The notes: generated by a model not told the origin, from the letters alone. A stretch of 64,000 nucleotides of DNA from Primulina eburnea (GCF_022965805.1 NC_133103.1:47871693-47935692); one strand, 5' to 3'. Shown: positions 47,996-60,203, counted from the stretch's first letter. Made by a program: numbers and translations.

Positions 47996-48689
47996 ATGGA
48001 TCCATCGCAGGGTTGATGAGATGCTAGCATTAGGGTAGTACCCTAATGCTAGATCCAAGGACCCAAAATTAATTTGACTATGTGGGGTCTACATAAATTT
48101 ATGGACCCCACATGTCCAAATCAATTTTGAGCCCTTGGATCTAGCATTAGGGTAGTACCCTAATGCTAGCATGAAATAATCCCCATCGCAGATCACACTA
48201 CGCCCCTTCACGCCCGACGATGCCGACGACTTGCTGTCATGGGCTGGCGATGATCGAGTAACAAGAAACTTAACTTGGGACACTCTGACATCAAAAGAAG
48301 AGGCCATAACTTTCATCCAACAAGTGTGTATCCCCCACCCTTGGCGTCGATGCATATGCATCGACAACCGCTCGATCGGGTTCGTGTCGGTGTGGCCGGG
48401 ATCACAGGACCAGAGGTGTCGAGGGGACATCGGATATGCCATAGGATTCAAGTATTGGGGACAAGGGATCGCAACGATTGCTGTGAAGATGGCCATTCCA
48501 CAGGTGTGGAAGGACTTTCCTGAGATAGTAAGGCTGCAGGCTGTTGTAAAAGTCGAGAACAAGGCTTCACAAAGAGTGTTGGAAAAAGCTGGATTCACAA
48601 AGGAAGGTTTGTTGAGGAAGTATATGTATTTTAAAGGGAACATTCTAGACTTGTTTTTGTTTAGCATTCTGTCCACTGAAGTGTGTTAA
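47996..48689 (+). pseudogene. GNAT (RimJ/RimL-like) N-acetyltransferase gene, interrupted at codon 5
   Basis: The coding frame begins ATGGATCCATCGCAG (47996-48010), is broken by a 172-bp element plus target duplication (48011-48191), and resumes at 48192 with ITLRPFTPDDADDLLSWAGD. From there it is open to TAA 48689 (about 165 codons). The resumed part is an Acetyltransf_3-type GNAT domain: the acetyl-CoA-binding motif A is GYAIGFKYWGQGIATIAVKM (Q-x-x-G-x-A/G pattern WGQGIA), followed by VVKVENKASQRVLEKAGF and LLRKYMYFKG. Such proteins move acetyl groups to amines of proteins or small molecules; the substrate here is unknown. With the insertion, the start codon runs into TGA within two codons, and an in-frame TAA sits just before the resumed part without an ATG between. 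The allele should give no normal protein. Confidence 0.85.
48011..48182. mobile_element. Mutator-like miniature element (172 bp) with 9-bp target duplication
   Basis: CCATCGCAG flanks the element exactly (48002-48010 and 48183-48191). The termini GGTTGATGAGATGCTAGC and, from the other strand, GGATTATTTCATGCTAGC are imperfect inverted repeats. Inside each arm is ATTAGGGTAGTACCCTAAT, itself a palindrome, and the two arms (about 48021-48062 and 48131-48173) are inverted copies. A 9-bp duplication indicates a Mutator-like origin. It is too small to code for anything. Confidence 0.9.
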
Positions 48690-49010
48690 TTGTCAAGAAA
48701 CTGGGATGTGTAAGATTTTAATGTTTAATATAATATTGTTAATTTGGCTCTGGAAATTTTCCAAGATTTGAATGTAACAATGAAGGTAGAAGAAGTAGTG
48801 AAGGGATTCCTTGAACCAATCCATATCTCGATCTAAATCAAACTTTTACATCTAAACGCAACCTAAAAAAGATTCTCTCTTTAAGCTATAGAAGTGTTGA
48901 GACTGGACGTGTTCCAAGCTCAATGATGCATTATATAGCATGTGGAATTAGATTATTCCATGGGGGATCACAACAAGTTTGGATTTTCACAACAGTGACA
49001 AACTAGTTTG
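48690..49010 (+). other. 3' flank of the GNAT gene
   Basis: AT-rich, with no other feature recognised. Confidence 0.5.
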
Positions 49011-49190
49011 GTAAAAACTTGCGTGAGACGATCTCACGGGTCGTGTTTTGTGAGACGGATCTCTTATTTGGGTCATCTATGAACAAGTATTATTTTTTGT
49101 GCTAAGAATATTACTTTTTATTGTTAATATCGATAGAGTTGACTCATCTCACAGATAAAGATTCTTGATACATCTCACAAAAGATCTAAT
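49011..49190. repeat. GTGAGAC dispersed repeat, copy 6 (well conserved)
   Basis: AAAAACTTGCGTGAGACGATC, TTGTGAGACGGATCTCTTAT, TTGGGTCATCTATGAAC, TTACTTTTTATTGTTAATAT and CTCATCTCACAGATAAAGAT follow in order. It is one of the two best-conserved copies in the window. Confidence 0.85.
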
Positions 49191-49891
49191 CAACTAATTC
49201 TCAAAAGTCATTTTCGTCCGAGCCCGCTCTTGGCATCCAAAGGACTTGAGAGAGTTAATTCCGCAAGTGGGCAATTAAACCACTCGGGCCTTTGTGGAGT
49301 CATCTGATATTCCGATCACTGTCATTAGCTTTTTAAATTATTGCGACCCCCTACCAAATTACCAAAATATTGCAACCAAAAGGCAAAAAAATCATGTAGC
49401 AAAAACAAATTACCAAAATATCGCAACCAAAAGGAAAAAATATCATGTGGAATAAAACAGCTTTTCTCGTGTTCTTTACATTCCCATAGACCGGAAGAAG
49501 AAAAGTAAAAAAGACGATTTTTAAAATTTTAAAAAAAAGAAAGCCAAACTATTGTTGCTTTTTAAAAAAGGTTGAAATTCTACCGGCCGTCGTCGAGTTT
49601 TTCTATATCTGTATATTGTCGGGAACTAACTACGATTTTGATCTTGCAGTCTATGCAACTCCAGACCCTCGAATTGAGTATATAAAAATCACATGCGAAG
49701 TTCTGAATCAAAAGATTGTTTAAATTAAATACAAAATCTACTCTTCAAAATTCACTGATTCTCATCGCGGAACTGTAATTGTTTGACACTAAAATAAGCC
49801 AAAATGGCTCACATACAAAAACGAATACTGCGAGAACCCATCAATGGCCATAGCCAGTCTTCCTTCACTTCTGCTGCGGGCTGGCCTTGCC
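49191..49891. other. Intergenic, includes the 3' UTR of eIF3h
   Basis: The eIF3h 3' UTR should lie directly below 49892. A short imperfect repeat (AATTACCAAAATAT(T/C)GCAACC) occurs at about 49358 and 49410. No gene. Confidence 0.5.
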
Positions 49892-52800
49892 TTAGTTCTC
49901 GTGAAGAGCCTTCGTCAGATACAGTCGACTGAAGCTTTGTCCGGCCACCCTGCATTCAAATCAACCATTAAACAGAACCTCAGAAATAGCAATTCAAGAA
50001 TATCTTACTCTTGTTGAAAATGGAATAAATTCGAAGGTTGCAAAGGTTCAAAGCTAGAAAGAACTGGCATAAATTCAAAACGTGTTGCAGAAAACAAAAT
50101 ATCCAGAACATGTGCTTAGCAGGCATACACAACAAAGAAATGGTGAAGATAGCAGCTGCTCACAAATACAAAAGAAAATGATAGGTCACAGGTAGAACAG
50201 AGAACAAGCTGCTTTAATATGTGGACAACATACCCATTGATTTGGTTGCAATAGTTGGCAATTTGATTTGTTATGAGAAAACTATCCAATCTTGATGGCT
50301 CAGGAATAGGCTTAAAGATGGGGTTTGAAGGATCCTCTTCAGGTAATGGCTCTTCCCCAGCATTTTTTCGAGACATGTTTTCAGCCCTGCGGGACAAGAC
50401 AGCAATGAAGCAAAATAGTATAAGTTTCATCAGCAAGTAAAGAATAAAGAAGAAATCTGCACCATGCGAAACTTGAGACAGCTAGTAATTTGCAAAAAAT
50501 TACCTTCTTTTTTGAAGCCACGCTTGCTGTTGGGCTTGTTGACGAGAGAGATTGCGATAATAATATTGAAACTGAGAAACAAAAGATTGCATTGTGTCAC
50601 CAGAAAATTCGTAGTATTCTAACGGGAAAGAAAAGGACAGACCTTTTGTTGTTCCATGGACAAATCATCCATGCACTCGATCAGAAACTCGACATTTCTC
50701 TCTAAAAGAGGATTGGTTGACAATTGAAACCTTTCATAGTCACACTACCACAAAGTAACAAATCAATTAAACTCGCTCCCCAAATCAATAAGAAGGAACT
50801 TTCGATAAAATTATGATTGATCATTACTCGCGTGACAGGAGTATCAGCTTCCAGTTCGGTCATAAAAGCATTGATGAGAGCAGAATTTGAAACCTTAATC
50901 TGACAAGTAAAAAAATTCAATCAAATCTTCAGTAAGTCGTATCTTGCAAACAGTCAAGAACTTATGAGAACTCAAAGAATGTATTTTTTGCATTTTTACC
51001 AAATATTCTAATATTTTGCCAGTTTCAAAATGACACTACAATGAATTGGATATACAACTGTGATATCCAGCTGCTCAATTTGTGTCAGTGTGTTATGTAT
51101 CATCCAGGAGTTAAATCAAACAAATGCCAGTAACAAAACCCATTGTATGCTCATTAAGGCAGACCATTGAACCTCATAAAGGAAATTCTACCAAACAACC
51201 CAGTTAGAGTGTATTAATTATGTAAGTCGATATCTAAAATTTCATTTTCAACTATTCAAATAACTAAAACTTTTATAGCCTCAATTCACCTCGAAGAAAA
51301 TAAAAATGCACTCTAAGTATCCAGTTATTTCAAAATTTATTAATAAATTCATCATTTATTACTTCATAATAAATGCCATGAGTTTTTCATCAACGTTTAA
51401 AAATTATTTCAAAGAACAAGCGTAAATTACAATATATGTTAGTCTGTGAATATGTAACTATATATTTCATCTGAAGCATGGAAGGATGCATTATAAAATA
51501 CAAGGCCAGCAGCAAGACAATGAAAAAATAATTATGTAGCAATATAGCTCTTCAACGCTAAAGTTATTAAATGGGAAACTGTGCAATAGAATAGCCGAGT
51601 ATCAGCTTACAGGGATCTCCTCAAAGATATCCACCCATGAAAGATTCTTCTCCCTCAACCTGGGGAACAAAAGTTTATTACAGGAAAAATTTTGCAAGCC
51701 TGCATAATTATGCTAGTTCAAGATTCAAGACTAGCAAAAATTTTTAAAAAAGAAACAAATTAATGCAGATCATACTTCTCTCCTGTAAAGTTATTACTGC
51801 GATACAGCTCCATGAATGAATCAGAAAGCTTTAAGGCCTTCAGTGCCAGGACACCTTGGTTAGATCTTGATGGATCATAAATAATACAGACACATCTCCT
51901 TATGTTATCCTGTAACAACAAAACATTATCATGATAACTAACTTCCATTAAATCAACACGAGCAGAATTACTATGTTTAATCACAGAACAAAGATGAAAA
52001 CATCTCAGATCCAATGAACACTAATCTGAGAAAATAAACTCAATCAGGCCCAGGGGATAATACCTTTAACAAGAAGAAGACACTCCCCTCTCCTTGCCCC
52101 GTAAATGCTAGCCCAAAAACTGATTAATGAAAGTGAATATCCTTTAACCAATTCTAGTGTTGTTTATATTGCTTTTTCCCGCTTTCAACATTTTGCCCCT
52201 AGTACAAGTAATTCTAGGCCCAACACATTCGAGCCCATAACAATACTCTCCTCTAAAGTTTGAATTATTTGGGCCCAGCCTACTTAAACCCTGACAAAGT
52301 ATGTTTTTCTACAAAATGACTCATCATGGGTTGTTCAGAACTTATGATGAGGCTTTGAGCCAACTTGCAGGTCCCACGATGTACCATATGTACTAGTTAT
52401 TGTATACAGCAGAAAACAACAAAAATGCATACAAAAACAAGCAAGACAGCATAAGAATGATCAAGCTTCAATTTCAATGACAGATGCCCAATTACCAATC
52501 ATCTAGACCCACGTACGAAATGAAATAGGTCAGATATTCTTTCGAAAAACCTCGAGTAATCAATGTTTGTATAAACCACCACATATATCATAAGCAAAAA
52601 TTTTGAATTTAAAATGCCATTGAAGCCTCTGTATATGTTTTAAAATGTGTTGTACTCGCAAACAATACATGATCCTTCTACTTTTCCAAATTAAGATAAC
52701 AGAATTCTCATTACGATGAAAATAACAAGGAGAAAAAATATTTCCAGGAGCAAGAACTGAAGTTACCAACATAGCAGCCACAATCCTCATAACCTCTTGT

Positions 52801-54366
52801 TACATTCGTCACAAACTAGCACAAAGCAAGAGATAACATCAGGGAAAACAGATCGTTTACCTGGTAATTCATAAAGGTCTCTATTAATTCCAAGGTCTGA
52901 TAAGAGCCAAACAAAGTTGATTGATACCTGTAAAGAGTCGTACAAAATCAGTATCGACAAAGCAGTCAGCACAAATCATACGATAAGATAAGTATTCCAA
53001 ATTTGCTAATAGACCAGCTGCCTTAATATATTTATAAAAAATTTATGAGTGAAAACCAAATATTTTACTTCATACCTTTGAAGCATAAAAATATGATTGG
53101 TTATGGTTGCATATGCCAAGGCCATGAACCATAATTACATAATAATATCGACAAAAAATGCGAGATTTAGTAAAATTAATCCGCACTACCGACAAAAGTC
53201 AAATTAATGATTAAGTTAAAAAAGAGTTGGAAGTTTTAATATATTTGAGTACACTATGCAGCAAGTAAAAAAAACTGATTATATTTTCAGTTGACAGTCT
53301 TTTAAACTAAAATTGATTATGAATAACTTGTTAAACATGCATTTTATGTTTATGAGTTAAAACTTGAATGAGAGCTCCATGAATGTTAATTATTTGCCTC
53401 TTAAATTCATTCTTGAATTAAAATACTTTAATTTTATAGTTGGGATCATGATGATAAAAGATATAATTCTAAGATTGGTAAATTAAGTCAGGAAACAATT
53501 TGTGGCTTGCACATTTAAGTAGCTTCTACACTTGACATGATGGTATTTTTAAACATGCATAGAGTAATAACAAAAACTTCTACGGGTTTCATTCTGCATA
53601 CAAACCAAACACACGATCCACCAAACATATCACTCACATTTACGGTCAAATTTTCTTGTTCTTTTTGTCCTGAAATCTGAAAATTATTATTTAAGCGGTG
53701 GGGAGAAGATTCACTCACCATCCAACGGTGTTATTGTCAACATTAACTTCTCTAAGGCACCTCATCATCTCAAGCTGATAAGTAGCACCCTCAGCTTCAA
53801 TCTCCTCATCTTCCTCCCGGATCTATAACAATATATTTGAAAGACGATAATAATTACAATTACAAGAATAAAATTGCCCAACAATGCACCATACTTTGTC
53901 CAATAATATCGAATTTCAGGTATGTTAACGGGAAGGAAATGCCATGGAATTCGCATACCGGAAATGGAAAGCAATTAGTGACTTCAAGGACACTACCAAC
54001 ATCCAACCCCAGAAGCTGCCCAGTTACCAAAGCAGGCGAGAACTCCTTGCAGTGCTTTACTATCTTCAGAATAGCCTGTGTCGAATTCATAAACGAATTG
54101 TGTAAAAATTGATTACTTAATGCATACACAAAAGAATCAGCAAAATATCCAAACAAAACTAATTAATCAACAATCCATAATAAGCATACCAATCCTTCGA
54201 TCTGGACGACTCTGAGTGGTGGCGTCGCCTCCTCCGTCGCTGCAACTTGCAAAAATGACCGCGCAGCATCTGCAATCAATTAAAACCACGACAAATTCAC
54301 ACTCTCGCGTCACCACATGGCAATCGAGAAAAAAAATTAAGGGAAAAGGTACGCACTGTTTGCCAT
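49892..54366 (-). CDS. eIF3h (TIF3H1-like): Eukaryotic translation initiation factor 3 subunit h, 12 exons, 337 aa
   Basis: Minus strand; exons 54357-54366, 54190-54269, 53959-54075, 53719-53822, 52861-52927, 51776-51909, 51611-51659, 50828-50899, 50643-50744, 50504-50571, 50234-50386, 49892-49949. Each junction is GT/AG and the phases join cleanly into 338 codons, giving 337 aa, the length I recall for Arabidopsis eIF3h. Start ATG 54366 (MAN..). Motifs: [20 protein letters not shown] and [20 protein letters not shown] (MPN domain, lacking the JAMM metalloprotease residues, as normal for eIF3h), [35 protein letters not shown] and [21 protein letters not shown]-terminus [12 protein letters not shown]. 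eIF3h is a cytosolic subunit of the eIF3 complex and helps plant ribosomes reinitiate after upstream ORFs. The gene looks intact; introns carry no obvious transposon. Confidence 0.95.
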
Positions 54367-54648
54367 GATTGATTCAGAGCGAAATTATTCGAATAGTACG
54401 AATCGAAACGGGTACTATCGCCGTCGAAGATAAACCCTAGCCTTCAGATTCGTTAAAGTTGGAACCGTTGCAATTCGCAGGGGTCGATTATATTTATACC
54501 TGCTTCCTGTACATGAGCAAGGAAACTACCAAATTTACCCCGAATTAACGGGTCGGGCTGGCAAACAAAAATTGCACGGCCCATGAAATACTGGATCCAG
54601 AAAGAGGCCCAATTACAGTTGGCTATATACTGATTATAGTGGCAAAAG
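54367..54648 (-). promoter_or_regulatory. eIF3h 5' leader and promoter region
   Basis: This 280-bp region upstream of ATG 54366 should contain the 5' UTR and core promoter. On the minus strand a TATA-like TATAAATA lies at 54491-54498, about 125 bp upstream of the start codon, which is plausible for a TATA box. The hAT-like element begins directly beyond it. Confidence 0.5.
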
Positions 54649-55130
54649 TAGAGATGTAAACGAACCAAACCGTTTGTGAACTATTCGAAACTCGATTCGA
54701 TAAAAGCTCGTTTGAGCTCGTTTAATGAGCTCGTTAAGATAAACAAACTAAACTCAAGCTTTACAGTATTCGGCTCGTTAGCTCATGAACATGTTCGTTG
54801 GTAAGTTCATGAGTAATCTTTTAGATGAAAAAATAATAATTTTGATATTTGATTTATTGATTTTGCATATTATTTATGAAATATATAGAAAAATATATTA
54901 AATTTAAAAATAATTTTTCTTTAAATATATAATTTACTTTTTAATTAATTTAATGAAAATATAAATGTATAATTCTTATTTATTAAGTTTGTTTAGGCTC
55001 GATAAATGCTTGAATAAGCTCGTGAGCTATGCATATATTCGTTAAATAAAGCTCGAGCTCGGCTCGATTATAAACGAACCAAGCTCAAACATTCAAAAGT
55101 TCGACTCGACTTGACTCGATTACATCCCTA
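54649..55130. mobile_element. hAT-like miniature element, 482 bp, 8-bp target duplication
   Basis: GGCAAAAG occurs directly on both sides (54641-54648 and 55131-55138). The ends are inverted: TAGAGATGTAAACGAACC at the left, and TAGGGATGTAATCGAG read from the other strand at the right. The arms are rich in AGCTCG words (GAGCTCGTTTAATGAGCTCG) and can pair. The middle is AT-rich and non-coding. An 8-bp duplication fits the hAT superfamily. It sits about 280 bp upstream of the eIF3h start codon, so it could affect that promoter. Confidence 0.85.
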
Positions 55131-55252
55131 GGCAAAAGAGCTCCAAATATGTATTTTTCGATTTAAAAAATTTGTGGTACTGTATTACTTTTAATTTATT
55201 TATTTTATCCTAAAAGTTTCACCTAATTCATCCATAAGTTATTTAATAATAG

Positions 55253-55425
55253 TAAAAACTTGCGTGAGACAGTCTCACAGGTCGTATTTTGTGAGACGGA
55301 TCTCTTATTTTGGTCATCCAAGAAAAAGTATTACTTTTTATGCTAAAAGTATAATTTTTTATTGTGAATATCGGTAAAGTTGACCCGTCTAACAGATAAA
55401 GATTCGTGAGACTGTCTCACAATAT
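55253..55425. repeat. GTGAGAC dispersed repeat, copy 7 (well conserved)
   Basis: AAAAACTTGCGTGAGACAGTC, TTTTGTGAGACGGATCTCTT, TTATTGTGAATATCGGTAAA and GTGAGACTGTCTCACAATAT follow in the family order. Confidence 0.85.
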
Positions 55426-57345
55426 ACATACTTTTTAATTATTTATCACGTCAATATTAAATTATTGGTTTCCACAACTAATTTAAATTTAATTATTATT
55501 AATAATTAAATATACGATGCTGGATTTTTTACATATAGTTTCCTCTATAAAATATTTTGTTATACTCAAAATTAATATTTAATAAATATACCCACGTTAT
55601 ATATACTAGGGTCGCTGGCATGACTTTATTTACTGGTCATATGTTATGCACAACTTTTACTAAATTAATTTTTTTACTACATATGAATTAGAATTAAAAT
55701 TGAGGAAAAATATGTTGAAGTAGATAGCGTCAAATTGTGTTGCTTTGCACTCTAATATTTTTAAAATTAAAATATTTACCTTATATTATTATCATTAACT
55801 ATAATTTTTTTACAAAAAATTAAAAAGACAAGATCATACCTCGATTTTAATGACTCAAAAGGTGGTGCAATTATTTGAAATGAACGATATTTTCAAAAAC
55901 AATAACTAGAAAACATAGATTAATCTTAAATTTGAAGATTTCGTAGTATACAAATAATTCTATTTAACCATTTGATCTATATAAATTAATTTTAACATCT
56001 TATTTTAATTTATTTATAATCAAAAATTAAATATTAATATTATTATTAATTGGTTTTACTATACCACATATTGTATCGTTACTTTTCTTTCTACTTTTCA
56101 AAAAAAGAATTATTTTCCTTATAAACAGAACGACTAAAAACGAAAACAGAACCATATCCAAACAATTTAAGTCCGGCTTGACATTTCATTAAAATCAAAA
56201 CCATCGAAGGTTTAAGATTTCATTGGAATCAAACCATTGATTCTGGAACCGACAAAGTTAGTTTTGGAACTGTGGTCAAACCAGGTGGAGATTAAGGATG
56301 TTACATAGAAGAAAGAGTATTTCAAAATTATATATAAAAAAACAAATAATTGTAATAGATTAACATACCATTTATTCTACCATCCTACGAATTAATGAAA
56401 TTAAAATAAAGAACAAACAAGCTTTTAAAAACTGATCATTTTTTTTTTCACATTTTAGGAAACCAATCTACACAGCATTCTGCATGTCAACAAACTTCAA
56501 ATTTAAATAAATAGCTCCAAAGTCTCTCTTATACCATAAGAACTGGTTTAACTTTTAAATAAATAGCTCCAAAGTCTCTCCTATATCATAAGAACTGGTT
56601 TAAACTTTATTGGTTTAATGATAATGTCAAGAATGCAAAGTTGAGCAGAAAGAAAAGCTCAAAGGCTCAAACATGGTTCCGGAAGCCGGAAGCTCCAAAA
56701 AACAATTCGATCCAATCCCATGTACCACTACCTACAGAACCTGCATATAGTACGTAAAAATAAGTCATTAATTGCTCACGGATGAAGAAATAATAACCCT
56801 CCTGACAGAACTAATTTCTTAATCCGGAGCCACTTAGCCAACAGCCCTAAAGCACACATAGTTTAGGTCCTACCTCGTCTTATCTAGTTCCTTTAATTTC
56901 CTGCATACACATGACTTCTACTCTGCAGCAAGGATAATTTCGTCCTACAGAATGTGCCATTTGTATCTCTCCATGTACCAATACGAGAAACAAATAATTT
57001 GCATAGACACTTTAAAATTCAATACAAACTCGATAACTTCTATAAATCCAAGGACTGCTCTCTATGTTGGACTGCATAACAAAGGCCATGTTGGCTTCAA
57101 TGACTTAGGTGACAATAGAACTTCAAACTGTCAAAGTATGCTCTCAAGTTACGGGTTGTACACAAAGGGGTCATGTTTGACAGACTTGACTGCATATCGT
57201 GTTTAAGTTCATTAAAGGAACGGGCCAGGCCAGAAGGGTGAGATGGAGAAACTGATGGCTATATTCATCATTGTAACAACTTAAGAATATAAAAGTAAAT
57301 ATTAAAGAAATTAGAGAGAATTGTGGGCTGACTGACTGACCTATT
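55426..57345. other. AT-rich intergenic DNA between eIF3h and the SET gene
   Basis: No gene is seen. A ~52-bp tandem duplication (AAATAAATAGCTCCAAAGTC unit) lies at 56505-56608. The 3' UTR of the SET-domain gene should lie directly below 57346. Confidence 0.55.
56505..56608. repeat. Tandem duplication, 2 x 52 bp
   Basis: AAATAAATAGCTCCAAAGTC...ATAAGAACTGGTTTAA occurs twice back to back with three or four differences. Confidence 0.85.
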
Positions 57346-58437
57346 TCATTCACCTTCCCAGTCTTTCAGTTCACTACGGGGTACATATATCCCCTTTTCT
57401 CGTTCCACAGATTCAGCATCATTCACCACACCCCGACACCTAGGAAATCCACAATAACAAGCTAGCCGTTGATCTTTTGACGCAAACCTGAATATCGGAG
57501 GAAACCCATTAACTGATGTTTTGGAAATCAACATAAAATACAGTTATACGACAAGGTGAAATACCTGTAATCATATGTCAGTTCTTCCCACGGTTTTATA
57601 TCTCGTTTGGCAAATATAATGATGTGATTGTTGCCATTGATACTAATAGTTCTTGAATAGCAATTCGGCTGAAACAAAAACCGAACTTTTGAGGATAAAA
57701 TTACTAGAACATGATGCAAAGGATGACTGATGTGACAGCAATTGCTGTTGAACATAGAGTTATTGTTCCGCATGGGAGCGAAAACCTCAAACAAAGAAAC
57801 ACGAAAACACAAATCAAGTTTATAGCTATGGCAATAACTTCACAAGATTACTAAAGTCAGCACTACTGCACACCTAATCATAACTTTGCAGGTATGAAGC
57901 AATCTAGGTAATATCACATCCCAAACTTCAATTCCGGATGGAATTTTTTTCCCCACCAGCACAAATAAATTATGAGGACGACAATTTAACCAATCTCCAA
58001 GACCGTCGGGCTTAGATTGGAGATAGAATAAAACCAATAGATATTCAATTGATCATAATAGCATCCAACAAAATTATAGTCGGATTGGTGTCTCCAATAA
58101 CAGGCAATTGCATGCCTTTTGAAACAAGAATATTACACAACTGAAACAAGTTGGAGAAGATGTGCATTTCCATAAAGCACCATAATTTACCACTTCCAGC
58201 TGTAGAAAATTTTATTTTAGCATTTTCACACCAAAAATCCGTTAAAACCAGAGAACTTAGTATCTGCGTCATTTTAATCTTTCTCCAATAAAGAGAACAT
58301 TGTTTCAAGAAACAAACAATGGTTATAAGCTTCATACATACTTCACATGAGTGGTTAATCAAATGTGCTATGCTTCCAGCCCTTGTGGCATCCACAACAT
58401 GTTCATCATCAACACGAAACATGTAAGTTCCAGCACC
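57346..58437 (-). CDS. ATX1/ATX2-like H3K4 methyltransferase, last three exons (58342-58437, 57565-57668, 57346-57487)
   Basis: Minus strand; the three exons join in frame with GT/AG sites and end at TGA 57346-57348. They encode the second half of a SET domain and the post-SET motif: GAGTYMFRVDDEHVVDATRA and GSIAHLINHSCE (exon 1); PNCYSRTISINGNNHIIIFA and the catalytic-tyrosine region WEELTYDYR (exon 2); ACYCGFPRCRGVVNDAES, with the post-SET CxCx4C zinc ligands (exon 3). NHSC-PNC is the S-adenosylmethionine-binding knot. The wording matches trithorax-type ATX1/ATX2 rather than ATX3-5 or E(z)-type proteins; these nuclear enzymes methylate histone H3 lysine 4 at active genes. About 112 codons of a roughly 1000-aa protein are visible. 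No further upstream exon was found to 64000, where DNA is filled with transposons; the gene either has a very long intron or is truncated. Confidence 0.9.
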
Positions 58438-59142
58438 CTGCATGAAAGACGTTAAAGATTCAAAAGCAGATTTATTTCACCATTAACGAATGTACAATTG
58501 CTATCTAATGAGCTACTTTTACTCAAAATGCAAATAAATTCCATCCTCCAACTGTGAAAAATTATGGACACACAAACCCAAGATGATATATTATAATACT
58601 AAGCTTGGCGAACAAATAGTCATTAAAATCATCAAACCATCAAATAATGATCTAGTACCATATTAAATTGCATTGTTATAGGCATTCCATTTCATGGAAG
58701 TGTTGAAGACAATAGCATGCATACATCTGACAAAAACAAATGCACTCATCAAACAAGAGTTCACGATTTCAGTAGAAAATGCATCTGGAAGAGTCGATTG
58801 CTGTTGGAATGTAATATCCAGGCAGCGGAAAATGGAATTAATTAAATACTTTAACTAATAAACGATGGTGACTCTTTATATAAGATGAGCTGGAGCATAT
58901 GCGGAGAGGAGGGGGGAGGGAGAAAAGATTAAGAGAGATCTACTGACCAAGATGGAAATGCAAATCAATTTTAAAAAAATGTATTGCTCTATAACCAACA
59001 AAACCAGAAAATGTGATGAAAGAGATGCCATGTTCAATGGACGAGATACAACTTGATGTTCTTAAATGAGATGTGCCATAAAAATGTTGCATTTCCTGGA
59101 CAATCTCTGTTAGAAGGCAGCATTATTATATCTTCCTTCTAT
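58438..59142 (-). other. Presumed intron of the ATX-like gene
   Basis: No exon of the SET or preceding domains was recognised. A G/A-rich patch (GGAGAGGAGGGGGGAGGGAG) is at 58900-58920. Confidence 0.5.
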
Positions 59143-59418
59143 CAACACATATGGGAGTTGTTTAGAATGTCTATTAATCGCAGTTCATAATATGCCTATA
59201 TCATATTTTGTTCACTTTGACAGTTCGTCGTCTTCCCAATCATGGTATCTGCATTTTCGAAGGGTTGTGAAAGAAGAGGTCAACACATATGGGAGTTGTT
59301 TAGAATGTCTATTAATCGCAGTTCATAATATGCTTATATCATATTTTGTTCACTTTGACAGTTCGTCGTCTTCCCAATCATGGGATCTGCATTTTCGAAT
59401 GGTTGTGAAAGATGAGGA
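59143..59418. repeat. Tandem duplication, 2 x 138 bp, spanning a LINE insertion junction
   Basis: Unit 1 is 59143-59280 and unit 2 is 59281-59418; they differ at a handful of positions. Each unit holds host flank (CAACACATATGGGAGTTG..AATGTCTATTAAT) followed by the start of the LINE fragment (CGCAGTTCATAATATG..). The duplication therefore copied the junction itself. Confidence 0.85.
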
Positions 59419-60203
59419 ATTATTAGGGTTGACCGAGTTACTAGGTGTGTTAGATAAGATTAGGTTGATTGAAAGGGTCGATGAAAGCCGAGTGTGGAGT
59501 GGGGATCCTTCTGGTCTTTTCTCAGTCAAATCCTTCTTTGAATCATTTTTTCCCGAAAGTAGCTTTTCCCTTTTTTTTCATATTTCTATGTTATATGGAA
59601 GGATCCAGTTCCAACAAAGATCCAGGTATTCTCGTGGACAACAATTCTAGGTAAGTTGCCGACCTCGGAGATTATGCAAAAGAAGTGGCCGTCAATTGAT
59701 ATGTGCCCCAATTGGTGTGTGTTGTGTAGGAATGATATAGAAACACAAGATCATATGCTCATTCATTGTGCATTCACGAGCGGCTTGTGGGCTAGAGCTT
59801 TGAAAGAATTGGACTTGGTTCGGGTGGTGTCGAAGTCAACGAATGATTTATTCGCTATGGATCTAGGACATCTAATTGGCAAGAGGGGAACAATTGTTTG
59901 GCAAGTGGTGGTCACGACATATGTTGGTCAGCGTGGCTAAAGAGAAATCGAAGAATTTTTTAGAATACGGAAGACAACAATGACGAATATTGGGATAAAA
60001 TCAATATCAAAGTTATTACGTGGATTGGTACTCATGAAGAATTTAAGAATATGTTGAGCTCAGATATATTGAGAGATTGGGCTAATGAATATCATTGACA
60101 GAGCATCGATCTTATGTAGTTTTTGTTGACAAAGGTGTCCACTTAATGTAATTAACATCTATTAAATTATTAATAAAATTTCGTTTTTTTATAAAATAAA
60201 AAA
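59179..60203 (+). mobile_element. 5'-truncated LINE with 13-bp target duplication
   Basis: AATGTCTATTAAT occurs at 59166-59178 and again at 60204-60216, right after an A-rich tail (ATAAAATAAAAAAA). This is the signature of target-primed insertion of a non-LTR retrotransposon. Only the 3' end of ORF2 remains: VWSGDPSGLFSVKSF and the zinc-binding zf-RVT segment WCVLCRNDIETQDHMLIHCA (59656-59940). The coding frame shifts near 59600-59650. It lacks the reverse transcriptase core and cannot move by itself. Confidence 0.87.

Noticed and set aside
48089..48676. 195-codon open frame on the minus strand
   Set aside because: It is the antisense shadow of the GNAT domain, which has clear family motifs on the plus strand.
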